Counted from the first letter of the stretch, positions 9,025-17,267 are shown. The stretch: 64,000 bases of DNA from a beta proteobacterium AAP99 (GCA_001295775.1 LJIA01000018.1:1-64000), one strand, 5' to 3'. Program-made: numbers and translations. Notes: a model not told the origin generated them from the sequence alone.

Positions 9025-9192
9025 TGGGATGCAGACGCGCTTACCATCGGGTCGCCGATGCCGCGTTTACAACGCCTCCTCAAGATCAGCCCGTAGCGCG
9101 GGTATACCCACGGACATGAAGGATTGCTTTGTGCAACTCGCGCGAGCAAACTCACCCCTGACCAAACCTTACGCAAGTCTTACGCACTGCGC

Positions 9193-9699
9193 ATGAAAGA
9201 CACCCCTTACAAGAAGACGGCAGCAGGCACCAAGGAAATGACCGCGCGCGAGCTGGGGCTCGGCTCCGCGGAACGGCGGCTGCTGATCATGTGCGATGGC
9301 AAGCGCACGCCCACGGAGCTCGTGGAGTTTTTCAAGAGCGCCGACGAAACGCTGGCCATGACGCAGATGCTGCTTGATCGCGGCTTGATCGAGCCCGCGG
9401 GTCCGCCCCGCGCCGCGGTGAACCTGCACGCCAAGGCCCCGGGCGCGGCACCTGCGCCGCCCCCACCCCCGCCCGCGCCGCCTGCGGGCAGCAACCGGCC
9501 GGTGGGCGATCGCGGGATGAAGGCCGCGCGCTTCGTCATCGAGCAGCTCGGGCCGATGGACGGCGAACCGCTGGCCCTCAAGCTGGAGGCCGCCAAGACC
9601 CCCGAGCAGCTCGCTGCCGCACTGACCCGTGCGGCAGATGTCATTGCCGGCATCAAGGGCCGCGAAGTCGCAGCCAAGCTGCGCGAGATCGCAGGCTGA
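9193..9699 (+). CDS. Conserved hypothetical protein with proline-rich linker
   Basis: A 168-residue protein in two parts. Residues 14-65 (MTARELGLGSAERRLLIMCD, then GKRTPTELVEFF and LLDRGLIEP) look like a small winged-helix-type module of the kind that counts a 'DGxR' turn; residues 110-168 are a helical domain (ARFVIEQLGPMDGEPLALKLE). They are joined by an Ala/Pro linker including seven consecutive prolines. The frame is open from 9124, but the ATG at 9193 gives a more typical N-terminus. No function is recognised. It stands alone, 140 bp before dacC. Confidence 0.6.
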   Translation: MKDTPYKKTAAGTKEMTARELGLGSAERRLLIMCDGKRTPTELVEFFKSADETLAMTQMLLDRGLIEPAGPPRAAVNLHAKAPGAAPAPPPPPPAPPAGSNRPVGDRGMKAARFVIEQLGPMDGEPLALKLEAAKTPEQLAAALTRAADVIAGIKGREVAAKLREIAG

Positions 9700-9840
9700 G
9701 CGCGCAGCAGCGGCGCGCTCCCGCGCTCCCAGGCCGATCGCTACGCGCCAACTCTGCTTACACACCACCGGGCGTCGCGGCCGGAACGCCCATAGCGCAC
9801 GCCTAAACTTGCGGGCTTCACTTCGAGGAAGTCCGTCCAC

Positions 9841-11085
9841 ATGCAGTTTTCGATCGTCCGCGCCGCCGCACGCCGCCTTGCTGCGCCGCTGCTCGCCGCC
9901 CTGTTTGCGCCGCTGAGCGCCACCGTCCTGGCTCAGGCCGCGCCCGCAGCCGCACCAGCCGCACCCGTTGCTGCACCGGCGCTGCAAGTCGCCCCGCCCG
10001 TGATTGCCGCGCGCAGCTTCGTGCTGCTGGACGTGCAAAGCGGCCAGGTGCTCACCGCCAGCAATCCGGACCAGCCCGTGGAGCCCGCCTCGCTCACCAA
10101 GATCATGACCGCCTATGTGGTGTTCAAGGCCCTGGCCGAGAAGCGCATCACCCTGGACCAGCGGGTGAATCTGTCCATGAGCGCCTGGGAAAAGTCGGGC
10201 AAGGGCAAGAATGAGCAGTCCAACATGTGGATCGACCTGAAGGTGCCGGTCACCATCGAGGAGATGCTGCACGGCATGATCATCGTCAGCGCCAATGACG
10301 CCTCCTACATGCTGGCCGAGGTCGTGGGCGGCAGTGAAGCCGGCTTTGCCGACCTGATGAACAAGGAAGCCGCCCGCCTGGGCCTGAAGGGCACGCGCTT
10401 CACCAACGCCGCCGGCATCACCGAGCCCGGCCATATCACTACCGCGGCCGACATGGCCCGCCTGGCCCAGGCCCTGATCCGCGACTTCCCCGAGCAGTAC
10501 GCCAAGTACTACAGCCAGCGCAGCTACAGCTACAACAAGATCACCCAGGAAAACCGCAACCGCCTGCTCTGGCTGGACCCCACCGTGGACGGCATGAAGA
10601 CCGGCTACACCGCCGCCGCCGGCTACTGCCTGGTGTCCTCCGCCCGCCGCCCCGGCGCGCACGGCAGCACCCGCCGCCTGATCAGCGTCGTCATGGGCAC
10701 CGCCAGCATGGACGCCCGCGCGCAGGAGAGCGTCAAGCTCATGAACTGGGGCTTCCAGAACTACGAGAACGTGCGCGTGGCCCAGGCCAACACGCCGCTG
10801 GTCACGCCCGAGATCTGGAAGGGCAAGGCCGCCACCGCCAAGCTCGGCTTCATGCAGGACGCCTGGATCTCCGTGCCGCGCGGCCTGGGCGACAAGCTCA
10901 AGAGCGAAGTCACGCGCCCGCAGCCGCTCGTGGCCCCCGTCCAGGCCGGCCAGACCATCGGCAGCCTGCGCGTGAGCGCCGACGGCCGCATCGTCGCCGA
11001 GAAGCCCGTGCAGGTGCTCGAGACCGTGGAGCAGGCCGGCATCATCGGCCGGGCCTGGGACTCCGTGCGGCTGATGTTCAAGTAA
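9841..11085 (+). CDS. dacC: Serine-type D-Ala-D-Ala carboxypeptidase (PBP5/6 family)
   Basis: A 414-residue low-molecular-weight penicillin-binding protein that trims the terminal D-alanine from peptidoglycan stem peptides. It has a signal peptide (residues 1-31, cleavage near VLA-QA), an Ala/Pro-rich spacer, then the three active-site motifs: S84-L-T-K87, SAND (SxN), and KTG in GMKTGYTAAAG. The C-terminal beta domain follows, and the end (RAWDSVRLMFK) forms the amphipathic membrane anchor. A terminator hairpin lies 24 bp after the stop. The D-amino acid aminotransferase downstream fits a shared theme of D-amino acid metabolism. The choice of dacC over dacA as symbol is by betaproteobacterial habit. 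Confidence 0.92.
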   Translation: MQFSIVRAAARRLAAPLLAALFAPLSATVLAQAAPAAAPAAPVAAPALQVAPPVIAARSFVLLDVQSGQVLTASNPDQPVEPASLTKIMTAYVVFKALAEKRITLDQRVNLSMSAWEKSGKGKNEQSNMWIDLKVPVTIEEMLHGMIIVSANDASYMLAEVVGGSEAGFADLMNKEAARLGLKGTRFTNAAGITEPGHITTAADMARLAQALIRDFPEQYAKYYSQRSYSYNKITQENRNRLLWLDPTVDGMKTGYTAAAGYCLVSSARRPGAHGSTRRLISVVMGTASMDARAQESVKLMNWGFQNYENVRVAQANTPLVTPEIWKGKAATAKLGFMQDAWISVPRGLGDKLKSEVTRPQPLVAPVQAGQTIGSLRVSADGRIVAEKPVQVLETVEQAGIIGRAWDSVRLMFK

Positions 11086-11108
11086 GCCCCGCAGTTCGGG
11101 GTGAGCAC

Positions 11109-11131
11109 ACGGCGGCTGCGGCCGCCGTTTT
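11109..11131 (+). terminator. Rho-independent terminator after dacC
   Basis: A perfect 8-bp stem (ACGGCGGC / GCCGCCGT) with a TGCG loop followed by a short T run, 24 bp after the dacC stop. It separates dacC from the aminotransferase gene. Confidence 0.75.
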
Positions 11132-11285
11132 CATTGCCAGCGGCTTCGGCCGACATGTTCATCGGTGCGTGCGCTTTCGCGCGGTGCCATGCGCATTCGG
11201 CATGGCGCATTGCTGCAGCGCGGCAGGATAATCACCACAGCCTGCCGAACCGGCCCCGAACGACCCTTCAGCGAGACCAGACACC

Positions 11286-12164
11286 ATGTGGGATTCCATC
11301 TGCTACCTCAATGGCGAATACCTGCCCCTGGGCGAAGCCAGGATCAGCGTGCTCGACCGCGGCTTCATCTTTGGCGATGGCGTCTATGAAGTGGTGCCTG
11401 CCTACAACCGCAAACCCTTCTGCATGGAAGAGCACCTCGCGCGCCTGAAGCGCTCGCTCGACGCGCTGTCCATCCCCAACCCGCACACGGACGAGGAGTG
11501 GAAGCGCATCATCTTCAGGCTGATCGAGCAGCACCCTGCGAACGATCAGTTTGTGTACTTCCAGGTCACCCGCGGCGTGGCCAAGCGCGACCACGCCTTC
11601 CCCAAGGACGTGAAGCCCACGCTCTTCGCCATGACCTCGCCCTTCGCGCCGCCTTCGGGCGAGACGCTCGAGAAGGGCGTGAGCGTGATCACCACCATCG
11701 ATAACCGCTGGCTGCGCTGCGAGATCAAGAGCGTCGCCCTGCTCGGCAACGTGCTCAAGCGCCAGGAGGCCGTGGAGGCCGGCGTGATCGAAGTGGTCAT
11801 GTTCCGCGACGGCATGCTCACCGAGGGCAGCGCCACCAATATCTACGCCGTCATCGGCGGCACCGTCATCGCCCCGCCGCGCGACAACAAGATCCTCGCC
11901 GGCATCCGCTACGGCCTCATGGCCCGCCTGTGCGAGGCCGCTGGCGTCCCCTACGAAGTGCGCCCCGTCACCAAGGCCGAATTCCTCGCCGCCGACGAAA
12001 TGCTCATGAGCAGCGCCACCAAGGAAGTCCTGCCCATCACCACCTGCGACGAGCAGCCCGTGCGCGGCGGCAAGCCCGGGCCGGTGTGGCAGAAGCTGTT
12101 CCTCGCCTACCAGGCCGAGAAAATGAAGCAGTGCGGGACGCGGGCGGAGGCGGTGGCGGCTTGA
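11286..12164 (+). CDS. dat: D-amino acid aminotransferase (class IV PLP enzyme)
   Basis: A 292-residue fold-type IV aminotransferase. YLNGEYLPLGEARISVLDRGFIFGDGVYEVV at the N-terminus is characteristic of the D-amino acid/branched-chain group. The pyridoxal-phosphate lysine is K148 (IKSVALLGNVL), and the cofactor-binding glutamate is E180 (MLTEGSATNIY), matching K145/E177 of Bacillus D-AAT in spacing. It probably interconverts D-alanine and D-glutamate for cell-wall synthesis, which fits the dacC neighbour. BCAT (ilvE) is the main alternative, but the dacC-dat order typical of Burkholderiales supports D-AAT. Its stop overlaps the next small gene by one base (TGATG). Confidence 0.85.
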   Translation: MWDSICYLNGEYLPLGEARISVLDRGFIFGDGVYEVVPAYNRKPFCMEEHLARLKRSLDALSIPNPHTDEEWKRIIFRLIEQHPANDQFVYFQVTRGVAKRDHAFPKDVKPTLFAMTSPFAPPSGETLEKGVSVITTIDNRWLRCEIKSVALLGNVLKRQEAVEAGVIEVVMFRDGMLTEGSATNIYAVIGGTVIAPPRDNKILAGIRYGLMARLCEAAGVPYEVRPVTKAEFLAADEMLMSSATKEVLPITTCDEQPVRGGKPGPVWQKLFLAYQAEKMKQCGTRAEAVAA

Positions 12165-12547
12165 TGCATCTCCCTTCGAATCCTGATACGAAAGCGCCGG
12201 TTGACCCGGTGACTTGGCGTATCCGCGCGCTGCGTATGTTCAGCGCAGCAGTGCTGACCGTCGCGTCCGCACTCATTGCCATAGTCGGTGCGTCGTACGT
12301 CGCCGCATTTGCAGGCAAGAACATTCTCCAGAGCTACGACGGCTTTCCGTTAGTGTTTGTGCCGTCGGCGCTTGGCCTGTTCATCCTCTCGCTCTGGCTC
12401 GGATCGCGGCTACGGCCGCTGCTCCGGTTGGGGCTCTCTATGGTGTTCGTGGCCCTCGTGTTTGCCGCCAGCCCGACGCATAACTGCGGTGACACGTCTG
12501 GCTCTCGCGCAGTGGGAAACTGCAACGCAGCGACTGGCAAGCTTTGA
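12164..12547 (+). CDS. Small predicted membrane protein, function unknown
   Basis: A 127-residue protein with three hydrophobic segments (about residues 26-50, 62-80 and 88-103) and a short Cys-containing, Gly/Ser-rich tail. The start is chosen by the TGATG overlap with dat, which suggests translational coupling; it is still unclear whether it works with the aminotransferase. No family was recognised. Its end lies 8 bp before a repeat module (12556), which marks the beginning of the repeat-rich accessory region. Confidence 0.5.
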   Translation: MHLPSNPDTKAPVDPVTWRIRALRMFSAAVLTVASALIAIVGASYVAAFAGKNILQSYDGFPLVFVPSALGLFILSLWLGSRLRPLLRLGLSMVFVALVFAASPTHNCGDTSGSRAVGNCNAATGKL

Positions 12548-12555
12548 GATAGCCC

Positions 12556-12627
12556 GTTTCCCGCTTGTCCCATGCGCCTTTCCAGCCTCTTTGCCCTGAA
12601 AACCCGCATGAAATGGACTTCTTGCTT
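12556..12627 (+). repeat. Solo end module of the 95-bp repeat family (copy A)
   Basis: About 70 bp that match the copies at 13155 and 16526 almost base for base (CCGCTTGTCCCATGCGCC, TTGCCCTGAA, ACCCGCATGAAATGGACTT). It is in the same orientation as the arrays at 15.3 and 16.3 kb. It sits directly after the stop of the preceding membrane protein gene. Confidence 0.85.
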
Positions 12628-12659
12628 TACGCCGGCGGCCGGCGTGGGCACCTCGGCGT

Positions 12660-13070
12660 TTAGGTTTCGCTCAAGTGCGGGGAGCGCCAGCCGTACAGGA
12701 ATGATGCATACGTGAACGGGCTGAACAAAAGGCACGTCAGCAATGCAATCGCAACCGCCTGGGACATCGTGAGCGAGCCTTCGCTCATGAGACTGGTCGG
12801 AGCGAAGACGATCAAGACACCCACGAGCACCGATCCCATGAACGACAGCTTTCCCACATATCGGGGAACATAGAGACGCTGCCAAGCCCAGCCCACGAGG
12901 GGTGCGCAAAGCCACAGTGACACTGCGCCTCCGAGCGCGGTCAGCATCCAGTGGCGGTCGTCAGTGAAGAGCGAAAGGAACACGTCGATCAAGACCATGA
13001 GGACAACGACGCCTGCGTATCCCTTCCAGGCGAAGACTTTGAGACGGTTGTGTGGCGTGCTGTCGCTCAT
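12660..13070 (-). CDS. Small predicted membrane protein between two repeat copies
   Basis: A 136-residue protein with four hydrophobic segments (about residues 16-36, 42-62, 74-95 and 103-125). The ATG at 13070 is preferred over 13097 because AGGA lies about 8 bases upstream. No family recognised. The gene is flanked on both sides by direct copies of the repeat end module (12556-12627 and 13155-13243), so gene and flanks could have been inserted or amplified as a unit. Composition is a little less GC-rich than the neighbouring housekeeping genes. Confidence 0.55.
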   Translation of the reverse strand: MSDSTPHNRLKVFAWKGYAGVVVLMVLIDVFLSLFTDDRHWMLTALGGAVSLWLCAPLVGWAWQRLYVPRYVGKLSFMGSVLVGVLIVFAPTSLMSEGSLTMSQAVAIALLTCLLFSPFTYASFLYGWRSPHLSET

Positions 13071-13154
13071 GGGTGTTTCCTGCTTCGAACGCCGCACTCT
13101 ACGAAATCAGCGTCCCGGCGCACGCCCGGGGATACCCTAAGGTATTCCGCGATG

Positions 13155-13243
13155 TTTCCGCTTGTCCCATGCGCCTCTCCAGCCACTTTGCCCTGAAGAC
13201 CCGCATGAAACGGACGTCTAGCCGTTGAAATCCGGGCTTCAGC
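13155..13243 (+). repeat. Solo end module of the repeat family (copy B)
   Basis: It is nearly identical to the end module of the array at 16526-16608, including the stretch after ACCCGCATGAAA (TCTAGC, then TTGAA, then TCCGGGC). It lies upstream of the small membrane protein gene and downstream of the unknown lipoprotein gene. Confidence 0.85.
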
Positions 13244-13261
13244 CCCGCCCGCCAGCGCCAG

Positions 13262-15151
13262 CTACCCCCGCCACAGCGGCACTCGATCCATCGTCACATT
13301 CGCCCCCAGCTTCGCAAACTCGCTCGCGTCCATGTAGTGGATGCGCGGCAGGTAGTCGCCCAGGGCGCCGTTGTGGCTGTTGGTGCCGATGGCGCTTGGG
13401 TCCCAGGCCTGCTCGGCCCAGTCGGGTTTGCGGCCGAGCTTTTCGGGAGTGGGGGCGTTGGCGCCCCGCCATTCGGGGCCGACGGTGAGCCAGCGCAGGG
13501 TCCAGCTCACTTCGGCGGCGGGGCCCCAGTCCACCCAGGTCACGCCCGCGGCGGGGGTGGCGTTGGCCGGGCGGTCCTGCGGGCGGCTAAAGCAGATCAC
13601 GTAGCGGCGCTGCGCATCGAGCACCATCTCTTCGTCAAACACGCAATGCACGGCCACGCCGATCACGGCGTTCTTGTCGAAGGCTTTCACGAAGTCCAGC
13701 CCGCCGGGGACCTCGTAGCCGGTAAGTGACCAGTAGCGCATCTCGCCGCCACCAAAGCGCGCGTCCCGCCGCAGGGTGGTGGGGAAGCTGGGCAGCCGGC
13801 CGGTGAGCACCACCACCTTGCCGCGGCCCAGCTCCATGCCGCGCACCAGATAGTCGATGTAGGTGGCCGAGGTGGCGGACTGTTCCAGCACCGCGGGCCC
13901 GTCCAGGTCGGTGCCGCGGCCGGCCACGCCCTTGTCCAGGTTGCGCACGTATTCCTTGGGCGCCCAGCCGGTGTTCAGCGCAATGCCGGCCACCACCGCG
14001 CGGAAGATGCCCGTCTGCTTGCTCCAGCCGTAGCGCGCGCTGCTCATGCGTTTGTCGCTGGGCTCCGCGGGCGCGCTCTCGGCAATCTGCACCACGCGGT
14101 TGGCGCGGCGCGTGAAGGGCGCCAGATCCACCTCGATGAAGTAGCGCTCGCCTTTCGGTGTCTCGTTGTGCACACGCGGCAGGGCCACGCCGGCCAGCGC
14201 GTCCACGCTGCCGTCAGCGCGGCGGTCCGGCAGGTAGTAGCGCAGCCAGAGCTGGCCGGTGTCCCACAGGCCGCGGCCGTGGCCATTGGAGCCCGGCGCG
14301 CCCCAGGCGCCCTGGAACATGAGGCCGCTGCCATAGCGCACATTGCCCTGGCCGCGAAAGTGCGGCGGCCGAAACGCCGGGTTCAGCGCCATGGCGTCGC
14401 CCACCACCATCGGAAACTCCACGCGCCAGCCGCGCTTGTCGATGTTGCGGTTGGCGCCCAGGCGGAAGGGGTTGCCGTGGCCGGGCAGGGGGTCGATGTC
14501 CGCATCCACGATCGGCACCTCCGCTACGCCGATGCCGCCGTCGTAGCGATAGTCCTCCGGGCGGAAGGCGGGGGTCACCTGCAGGTCAAAGAAGCGGGCG
14601 CGCGGAAACTCGCCTTCCACCACCACCTTGTGTCCAAACGGCAGCAGCATGGCCGGGATGACCAGGTAGGTCACGTTCGGGTCCGGGAAGAAGCCCACGT
14701 AGCCCGCCCGCGTGATCGGCCGCGCCCAGCGCGGCGCCCACACCCGCTCGGGCGTGATCTCCGCGGCCCGCACCAGCCGAAAACGCGGAAAGTCCGTCAG
14801 GTTCACGCCCGGCGGCAGAAACTCTTTCGGAATCTCCGACGGCACGCGTCCGGCCAGCCAGGCGTCGATGTAGCGCGCAAGCGCTTCCGAGATGCCCTGC
14901 GCATCGCGCAGCACCGCATTGCGGTCCGTGTAATAGGGAAACACCGGCGCCTTGGGCGCAAAGAAGGCCGTGCCCGGCGGGTTGGGCAGGGTGCGCGGCG
15001 CGGCCGGCGGCGCCATGCGCCAGGGCTGCACATCCGGCGGCAGCGCGGCCAGCGCGGGGGAGGGCGGCCCGCCGGGCTGCGGCGTGCCACAGCCGCTGGC
15101 AAGCACCGCACCGCCGGCACCAAAGAACTTGAACACCTCGCGTCTGAGCAT
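13262..15151 (-). CDS. Uncharacterised exported protein, probable Tat lipoprotein
   Basis: A 629-residue protein. The N-terminus has twin arginines (R3-R4, followed by EVFKFFGAGGAV) and a cysteine at position 21 after LASG, suggesting a Tat-exported lipoprotein, although the lipobox is imperfect. A Pro/Ala-rich segment follows to about residue 65, and then a long globular body rich in aromatic residues, with WRVEFPMVVGDAM, GRGLWDTGQLWLRYYLPDRR, MRYWSLTGYEVPGG and CVFDEEMVLDAQRRYVICFSRP. I do not recognise the family. The start at 15151 rather than 15166 is supported by AAAGG at 8 bases spacing. It is isolated and flanked by repeats on both sides. Confidence 0.6.
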   Translation of the reverse strand: MLRREVFKFFGAGGAVLASGCGTPQPGGPPSPALAALPPDVQPWRMAPPAAPRTLPNPPGTAFFAPKAPVFPYYTDRNAVLRDAQGISEALARYIDAWLAGRVPSEIPKEFLPPGVNLTDFPRFRLVRAAEITPERVWAPRWARPITRAGYVGFFPDPNVTYLVIPAMLLPFGHKVVVEGEFPRARFFDLQVTPAFRPEDYRYDGGIGVAEVPIVDADIDPLPGHGNPFRLGANRNIDKRGWRVEFPMVVGDAMALNPAFRPPHFRGQGNVRYGSGLMFQGAWGAPGSNGHGRGLWDTGQLWLRYYLPDRRADGSVDALAGVALPRVHNETPKGERYFIEVDLAPFTRRANRVVQIAESAPAEPSDKRMSSARYGWSKQTGIFRAVVAGIALNTGWAPKEYVRNLDKGVAGRGTDLDGPAVLEQSATSATYIDYLVRGMELGRGKVVVLTGRLPSFPTTLRRDARFGGGEMRYWSLTGYEVPGGLDFVKAFDKNAVIGVAVHCVFDEEMVLDAQRRYVICFSRPQDRPANATPAAGVTWVDWGPAAEVSWTLRWLTVGPEWRGANAPTPEKLGRKPDWAEQAWDPSAIGTNSHNGALGDYLPRIHYMDASEFAKLGANVTMDRVPLWRG

Positions 15152-15283
15152 GGCGCGCCTTTTCAAGCGGGGCAGTGCCCCGATGCTGCGGTTCTAGCGG
15201 TCGCGGCCTCGCGCAGCAATGATCGGCGTGCCGCGTGGGCGGGCGGTTTGATTACGGCGCTGGTTTGATTTGGCTCTCCGCCT

Positions 15284-15690
15284 GGTGCGGTGTTTCGCCA
15301 AGCACTGCTTGGCACCGCACCAAGAGGTGGAGCCGGATCTTTGGCGAGCACTGCTCGCCACCGGCGAAACGGCGAGCCCGTGCAAGGGCGAGACTCCCTC
15401 GCGCCTGCCAGCGCGGCTCCCGATGCGGTCTGACATGGGCTTTCCGCTTGGTGCGGTGTTTCGCCAAGCACTGCTTGGCGCCGCACCAAGAGGGCGCGCC
15501 TGCCAGCGCGGCCCCCGATGCGGTCTGACATGGGCTTTCCGCTTGGTGCGGTGTTTCGCCAAGCACTGCTTGGCGCCGCACCAAGAGGTCGCGCCTGCCA
15601 GCGCGGCCCCCGATGCGGTCTGACATGGGCTTTCCGCTTGTCCCATGCGCCTCTCCAGCCACTTTGCCCCGGAGAGCCGCGCCAGATCAG
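15284..15690 (+). repeat. Structured tandem repeat array 1 (95-bp period)
   Basis: Units start with GCGCCTGCCAGCGC at 15401, 15496 and 15591, exactly 95 bp apart. Each holds TGCGGTCTGACATGGGC, then TTTCCGCTT, then a nested inverted repeat: outer arms CTTGGTGCGG and CCGCACCAAG, inner arms CGCCAAGCA and GCTTGGCG. The array opens with one hairpin part (15284-15321), then an extra segment (15327-15400) containing GGCGAGCACTGCTCGCC. It closes at about 15637 with the end module (CTTGTCCCATGCGCCTCTCC). It fills the gap between the lipoprotein gene and the toxin gene. No open frame here looks coding. Confidence 0.9.
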
Positions 15691-15746
15691 CATCGGCATG
15701 GCGGTGCCCTGGCTTCAGGCGCTGCCGGGAGCCTGCGGCTTTCGCG

Positions 15747-16013
15747 TCACTCGTAATGCGTCCACATGCGCAAGACGCGCACGGTGCGTTCCGTCACGAA
15801 CACTTCGTACACGAGGCGGTGCTGGATGTTGATCCGCCGCGAATACGCGCCGGTCAGGTCGCCCACCAACTTCTCAAACGGCGGCGGGTTCTGAAAGGGA
15901 TCGCTCGCAAGCACCGCAAGCAGTTCCTGCGCTTTGGGCTTTAGCCCGCTCGCGGCGAGTTTCTTGGCATCTTTGAGGGCGTGCTTGGCAAAGACGATCG
16001 TCCAGCTCACCAC
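15747..16013 (-). CDS. yoeB: YoeB/Txe-family mRNA interferase toxin
   Basis: An 88-residue RelE-superfamily toxin that cleaves mRNA at the ribosome. The pattern KHALKDAKKLAASGLKPKAQELL, then PPPFEKLVGDLTGAYSRRINIQHRLVYEV, ending RMWTHYE, is diagnostic. Candidate catalytic residues by position are E47, R66, H86 and Y87. The start is GTG (16013, or the next codon GTG at 16010), overlapping the antitoxin stop (TGA at 16007-16009), so toxin translation is coupled and probably kept low. The symbol is given for family; the exact homologue may be named txe. Confidence 0.9.
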   Translation of the reverse strand: MVSWTIVFAKHALKDAKKLAASGLKPKAQELLAVLASDPFQNPPPFEKLVGDLTGAYSRRINIQHRLVYEVFVTERTVRVLRMWTHYE

Positions 16014-16249
16014 TCAAGCTCCTTGGCGCTGTCGGCCAGCGGCTCGGCCATGCCGGCCTTGATGGACTCGCGCATGCCCGGCACCGCAAGCAGGTGCAAG
16101 GTCTCCTGAATCGCGTTCCAGTCCTCCGCAGACAGCAACACCGCAGTGGCACGCTTGCCGGAGATCATGATCGGCTCGTGCGACGCAGCCGCCTCGTCGA
16201 TCAGGCGGTAGAGATTGGCGCGGGCTTCACTGGCGGTCAGTGTGGGCAT
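16007..16249 (-). CDS. yefM: YefM/Phd-family antitoxin
   Basis: An 80-residue antitoxin that binds its own promoter through the N-terminal Phd fold and neutralises YoeB with its C-terminal tail. The N-terminus TLTASEARANLYRLIDEAA and the stretch PIMISGKRATAVLLSAEDW are typical. The ATG at 16249 is preferred over 16255: the AGGAG (16256-16260) directly touches the upstream ATG and leaves 6 bases before this one. The gene is transcribed first and overlaps the toxin. Confidence 0.9.
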   Translation of the reverse strand: MPTLTASEARANLYRLIDEAAASHEPIMISGKRATAVLLSAEDWNAIQETLHLLAVPGMRESIKAGMAEPLADSAKELEW

Positions 16250-16272
16250 GGACATCTCCTGCGGAACGATCC

Positions 16273-16304
16273 AAAACGGTACGTAAAGGCGTACGTTTTG
16301 TCAA
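16273..16304 (-). promoter_or_regulatory. Promoter with overlapping operator palindrome for yefM-yoeB
   Basis: Read on the minus strand, TTGACA (16304-16299) is followed after exactly 17 bases by TACCGT (16281-16276), a good sigma-70 promoter. An inverted repeat, AAAACGGTACG against CGTACGTTTT on the plus strand (16273-16298, arms offset by one base), fills the spacer and the -10. YefM-type antitoxins repress by binding such palindromes, so this is the likely autoregulatory operator. Confidence 0.75.
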
Positions 16305-16321
16305 TCCTGAGAGGATTTCCG

Positions 16322-16608
16322 GCGCCTGCCAGCGCGACCCCCGATGCGGTCTGACATGGGCTTTCCGCTTGGTGCGGTGTTTCGCCAAGCGCTGCTTGGC
16401 GCCGCACCAAGAGGTGGAGCCGGGTCTTTGGCGAGCACTGCTCGCCACCGGCGAAACGGCGAGCCCTTGCAAGGGCGAGACTCCCGCGCGCCTGCCAGCG
16501 CGACCCCCGACGCGGTCTGACATGGGCTTTCCGCTTGTCCCATGCGCCTCTCCAGCCACTTTGCCCTGAAGACCCGCATGAAATGGACTTCTAGCTTTTG
16601 AAGTCCGG
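16322..16608 (+). repeat. Structured repeat array 2
   Basis: It has the same orientation as array 1. Units begin at 16322 and 16488. The first contains the nested hairpin (CTTGGTGCGG to CCGCACCAAG, about 16369-16410), followed by the same extra segment as in array 1 (about 16412-16487, with GGCGAGCACTGCTCGCC), which lengthens the spacing from 95 to 166 bp. It ends with the full end module (16526-16608). Together with array 1 it forms direct repeats on either side of the toxin-antitoxin pair. Confidence 0.9.
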
Positions 16609-16655
16609 GCGTGCGGGCCGTGCGCGCAGCCAGGCGCTGCCCGTAGCATCGCGAC

Positions 16656-17246
16656 ATGCAGTGGATCGCCGCCCTCGTCCTGGTCGTCAGCCTTGTGTTG
16701 GGCGTGCGCGCCTGCCAGCGCGAGCAGCGCGTGGTGGCCCCACCCGTCATGGCCGAGCCCGTGCAGGTCAATCTGGCCACACCGCGCAGCTTCGAGTTCA
16801 AGGGCCACCAGCTCACCGCCGTGGCCGACTTTGAGGTGCAGGCCCGCCTGCTCTCGGCCGAGGAATACACATGGGACGCCGGCGCCAAGCTCGCGCCCAT
16901 CGACTTCGCCCTGGGCTGGAACCGCATGAGCGACGAGCAGGTGCTCAACAAGCTCACCATCCGGCAGGGCGTGCGCTTCTTCACCTACCGCTGGGAAGAC
17001 AGCCCGCCCATCCCGCCCGAGGAAATCATCCGCAGCGCTGCCAACATGCACCTGATTCCGGCCGACGCGCAGATCGAGCGCCAGCTCTTTGCCGTGCAAA
17101 AGGGCAGCCGAGTCCGCCTGCGCGGCCAGCTGGTGGATGTGCGCGGCCCCAACGGTTTCACCTGGAACTCCAGCCGCACCCGAGACGACACCGGCAACGG
17201 CGCCTGCGAGCTGGTGTTTGTGACGGGGGTGGAGGTGGTGTGGTAG
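16656..17246 (+). CDS. Membrane-anchored conserved hypothetical protein
   Basis: A 196-residue protein with an N-terminal hydrophobic segment (residues 3-18, WIAALVLVVSLVLGV) that acts as anchor or signal, then a soluble domain: FKGHQLTAVADFEVQARLLS, then WNRMSDEQVLNKLTIRQ, RFFTYRW, and SAANMHLIPAD. The body resembles proteins of unknown function often found in Gram-negative genomes, in which the invariant WxxMS and NxHxIP stretches stand out, but no role is known. It is a single gene, 48 bp after array 2. Confidence 0.6.
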   Translation: MQWIAALVLVVSLVLGVRACQREQRVVAPPVMAEPVQVNLATPRSFEFKGHQLTAVADFEVQARLLSAEEYTWDAGAKLAPIDFALGWNRMSDEQVLNKLTIRQGVRFFTYRWEDSPPIPPEEIIRSAANMHLIPADAQIERQLFAVQKGSRVRLRGQLVDVRGPNGFTWNSSRTRDDTGNGACELVFVTGVEVVW

Positions 17247-17267
17247 CGCAGCTTGTAGTGCGCCGTA

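Noticed and set aside
9098-9107. Palindrome GGGTATACCC before the hypothetical gene
   Set aside because: Only 10 bp and not repeated elsewhere with flanks, so it may be chance.
9169-10662. Long minus-strand frame opposite dacC
   Set aside because: It covers dacC and the preceding gene in antisense, with His/Gly/Gln-rich shadow composition typical of high-GC reverse frames.
15284-16608. CRISPR-like appearance of the regular arrays
   Set aside because: The whole 95-bp unit is repeated; there are no unique spacers of constant length between short direct repeats, and no cas genes.
15163-16984. Long open frames through the repeat arrays on both strands
   Set aside because: They are open in several frames at once because the repeat has a period of 95 bp and high GC; the translated products are tandem copies without gene-like start sites.
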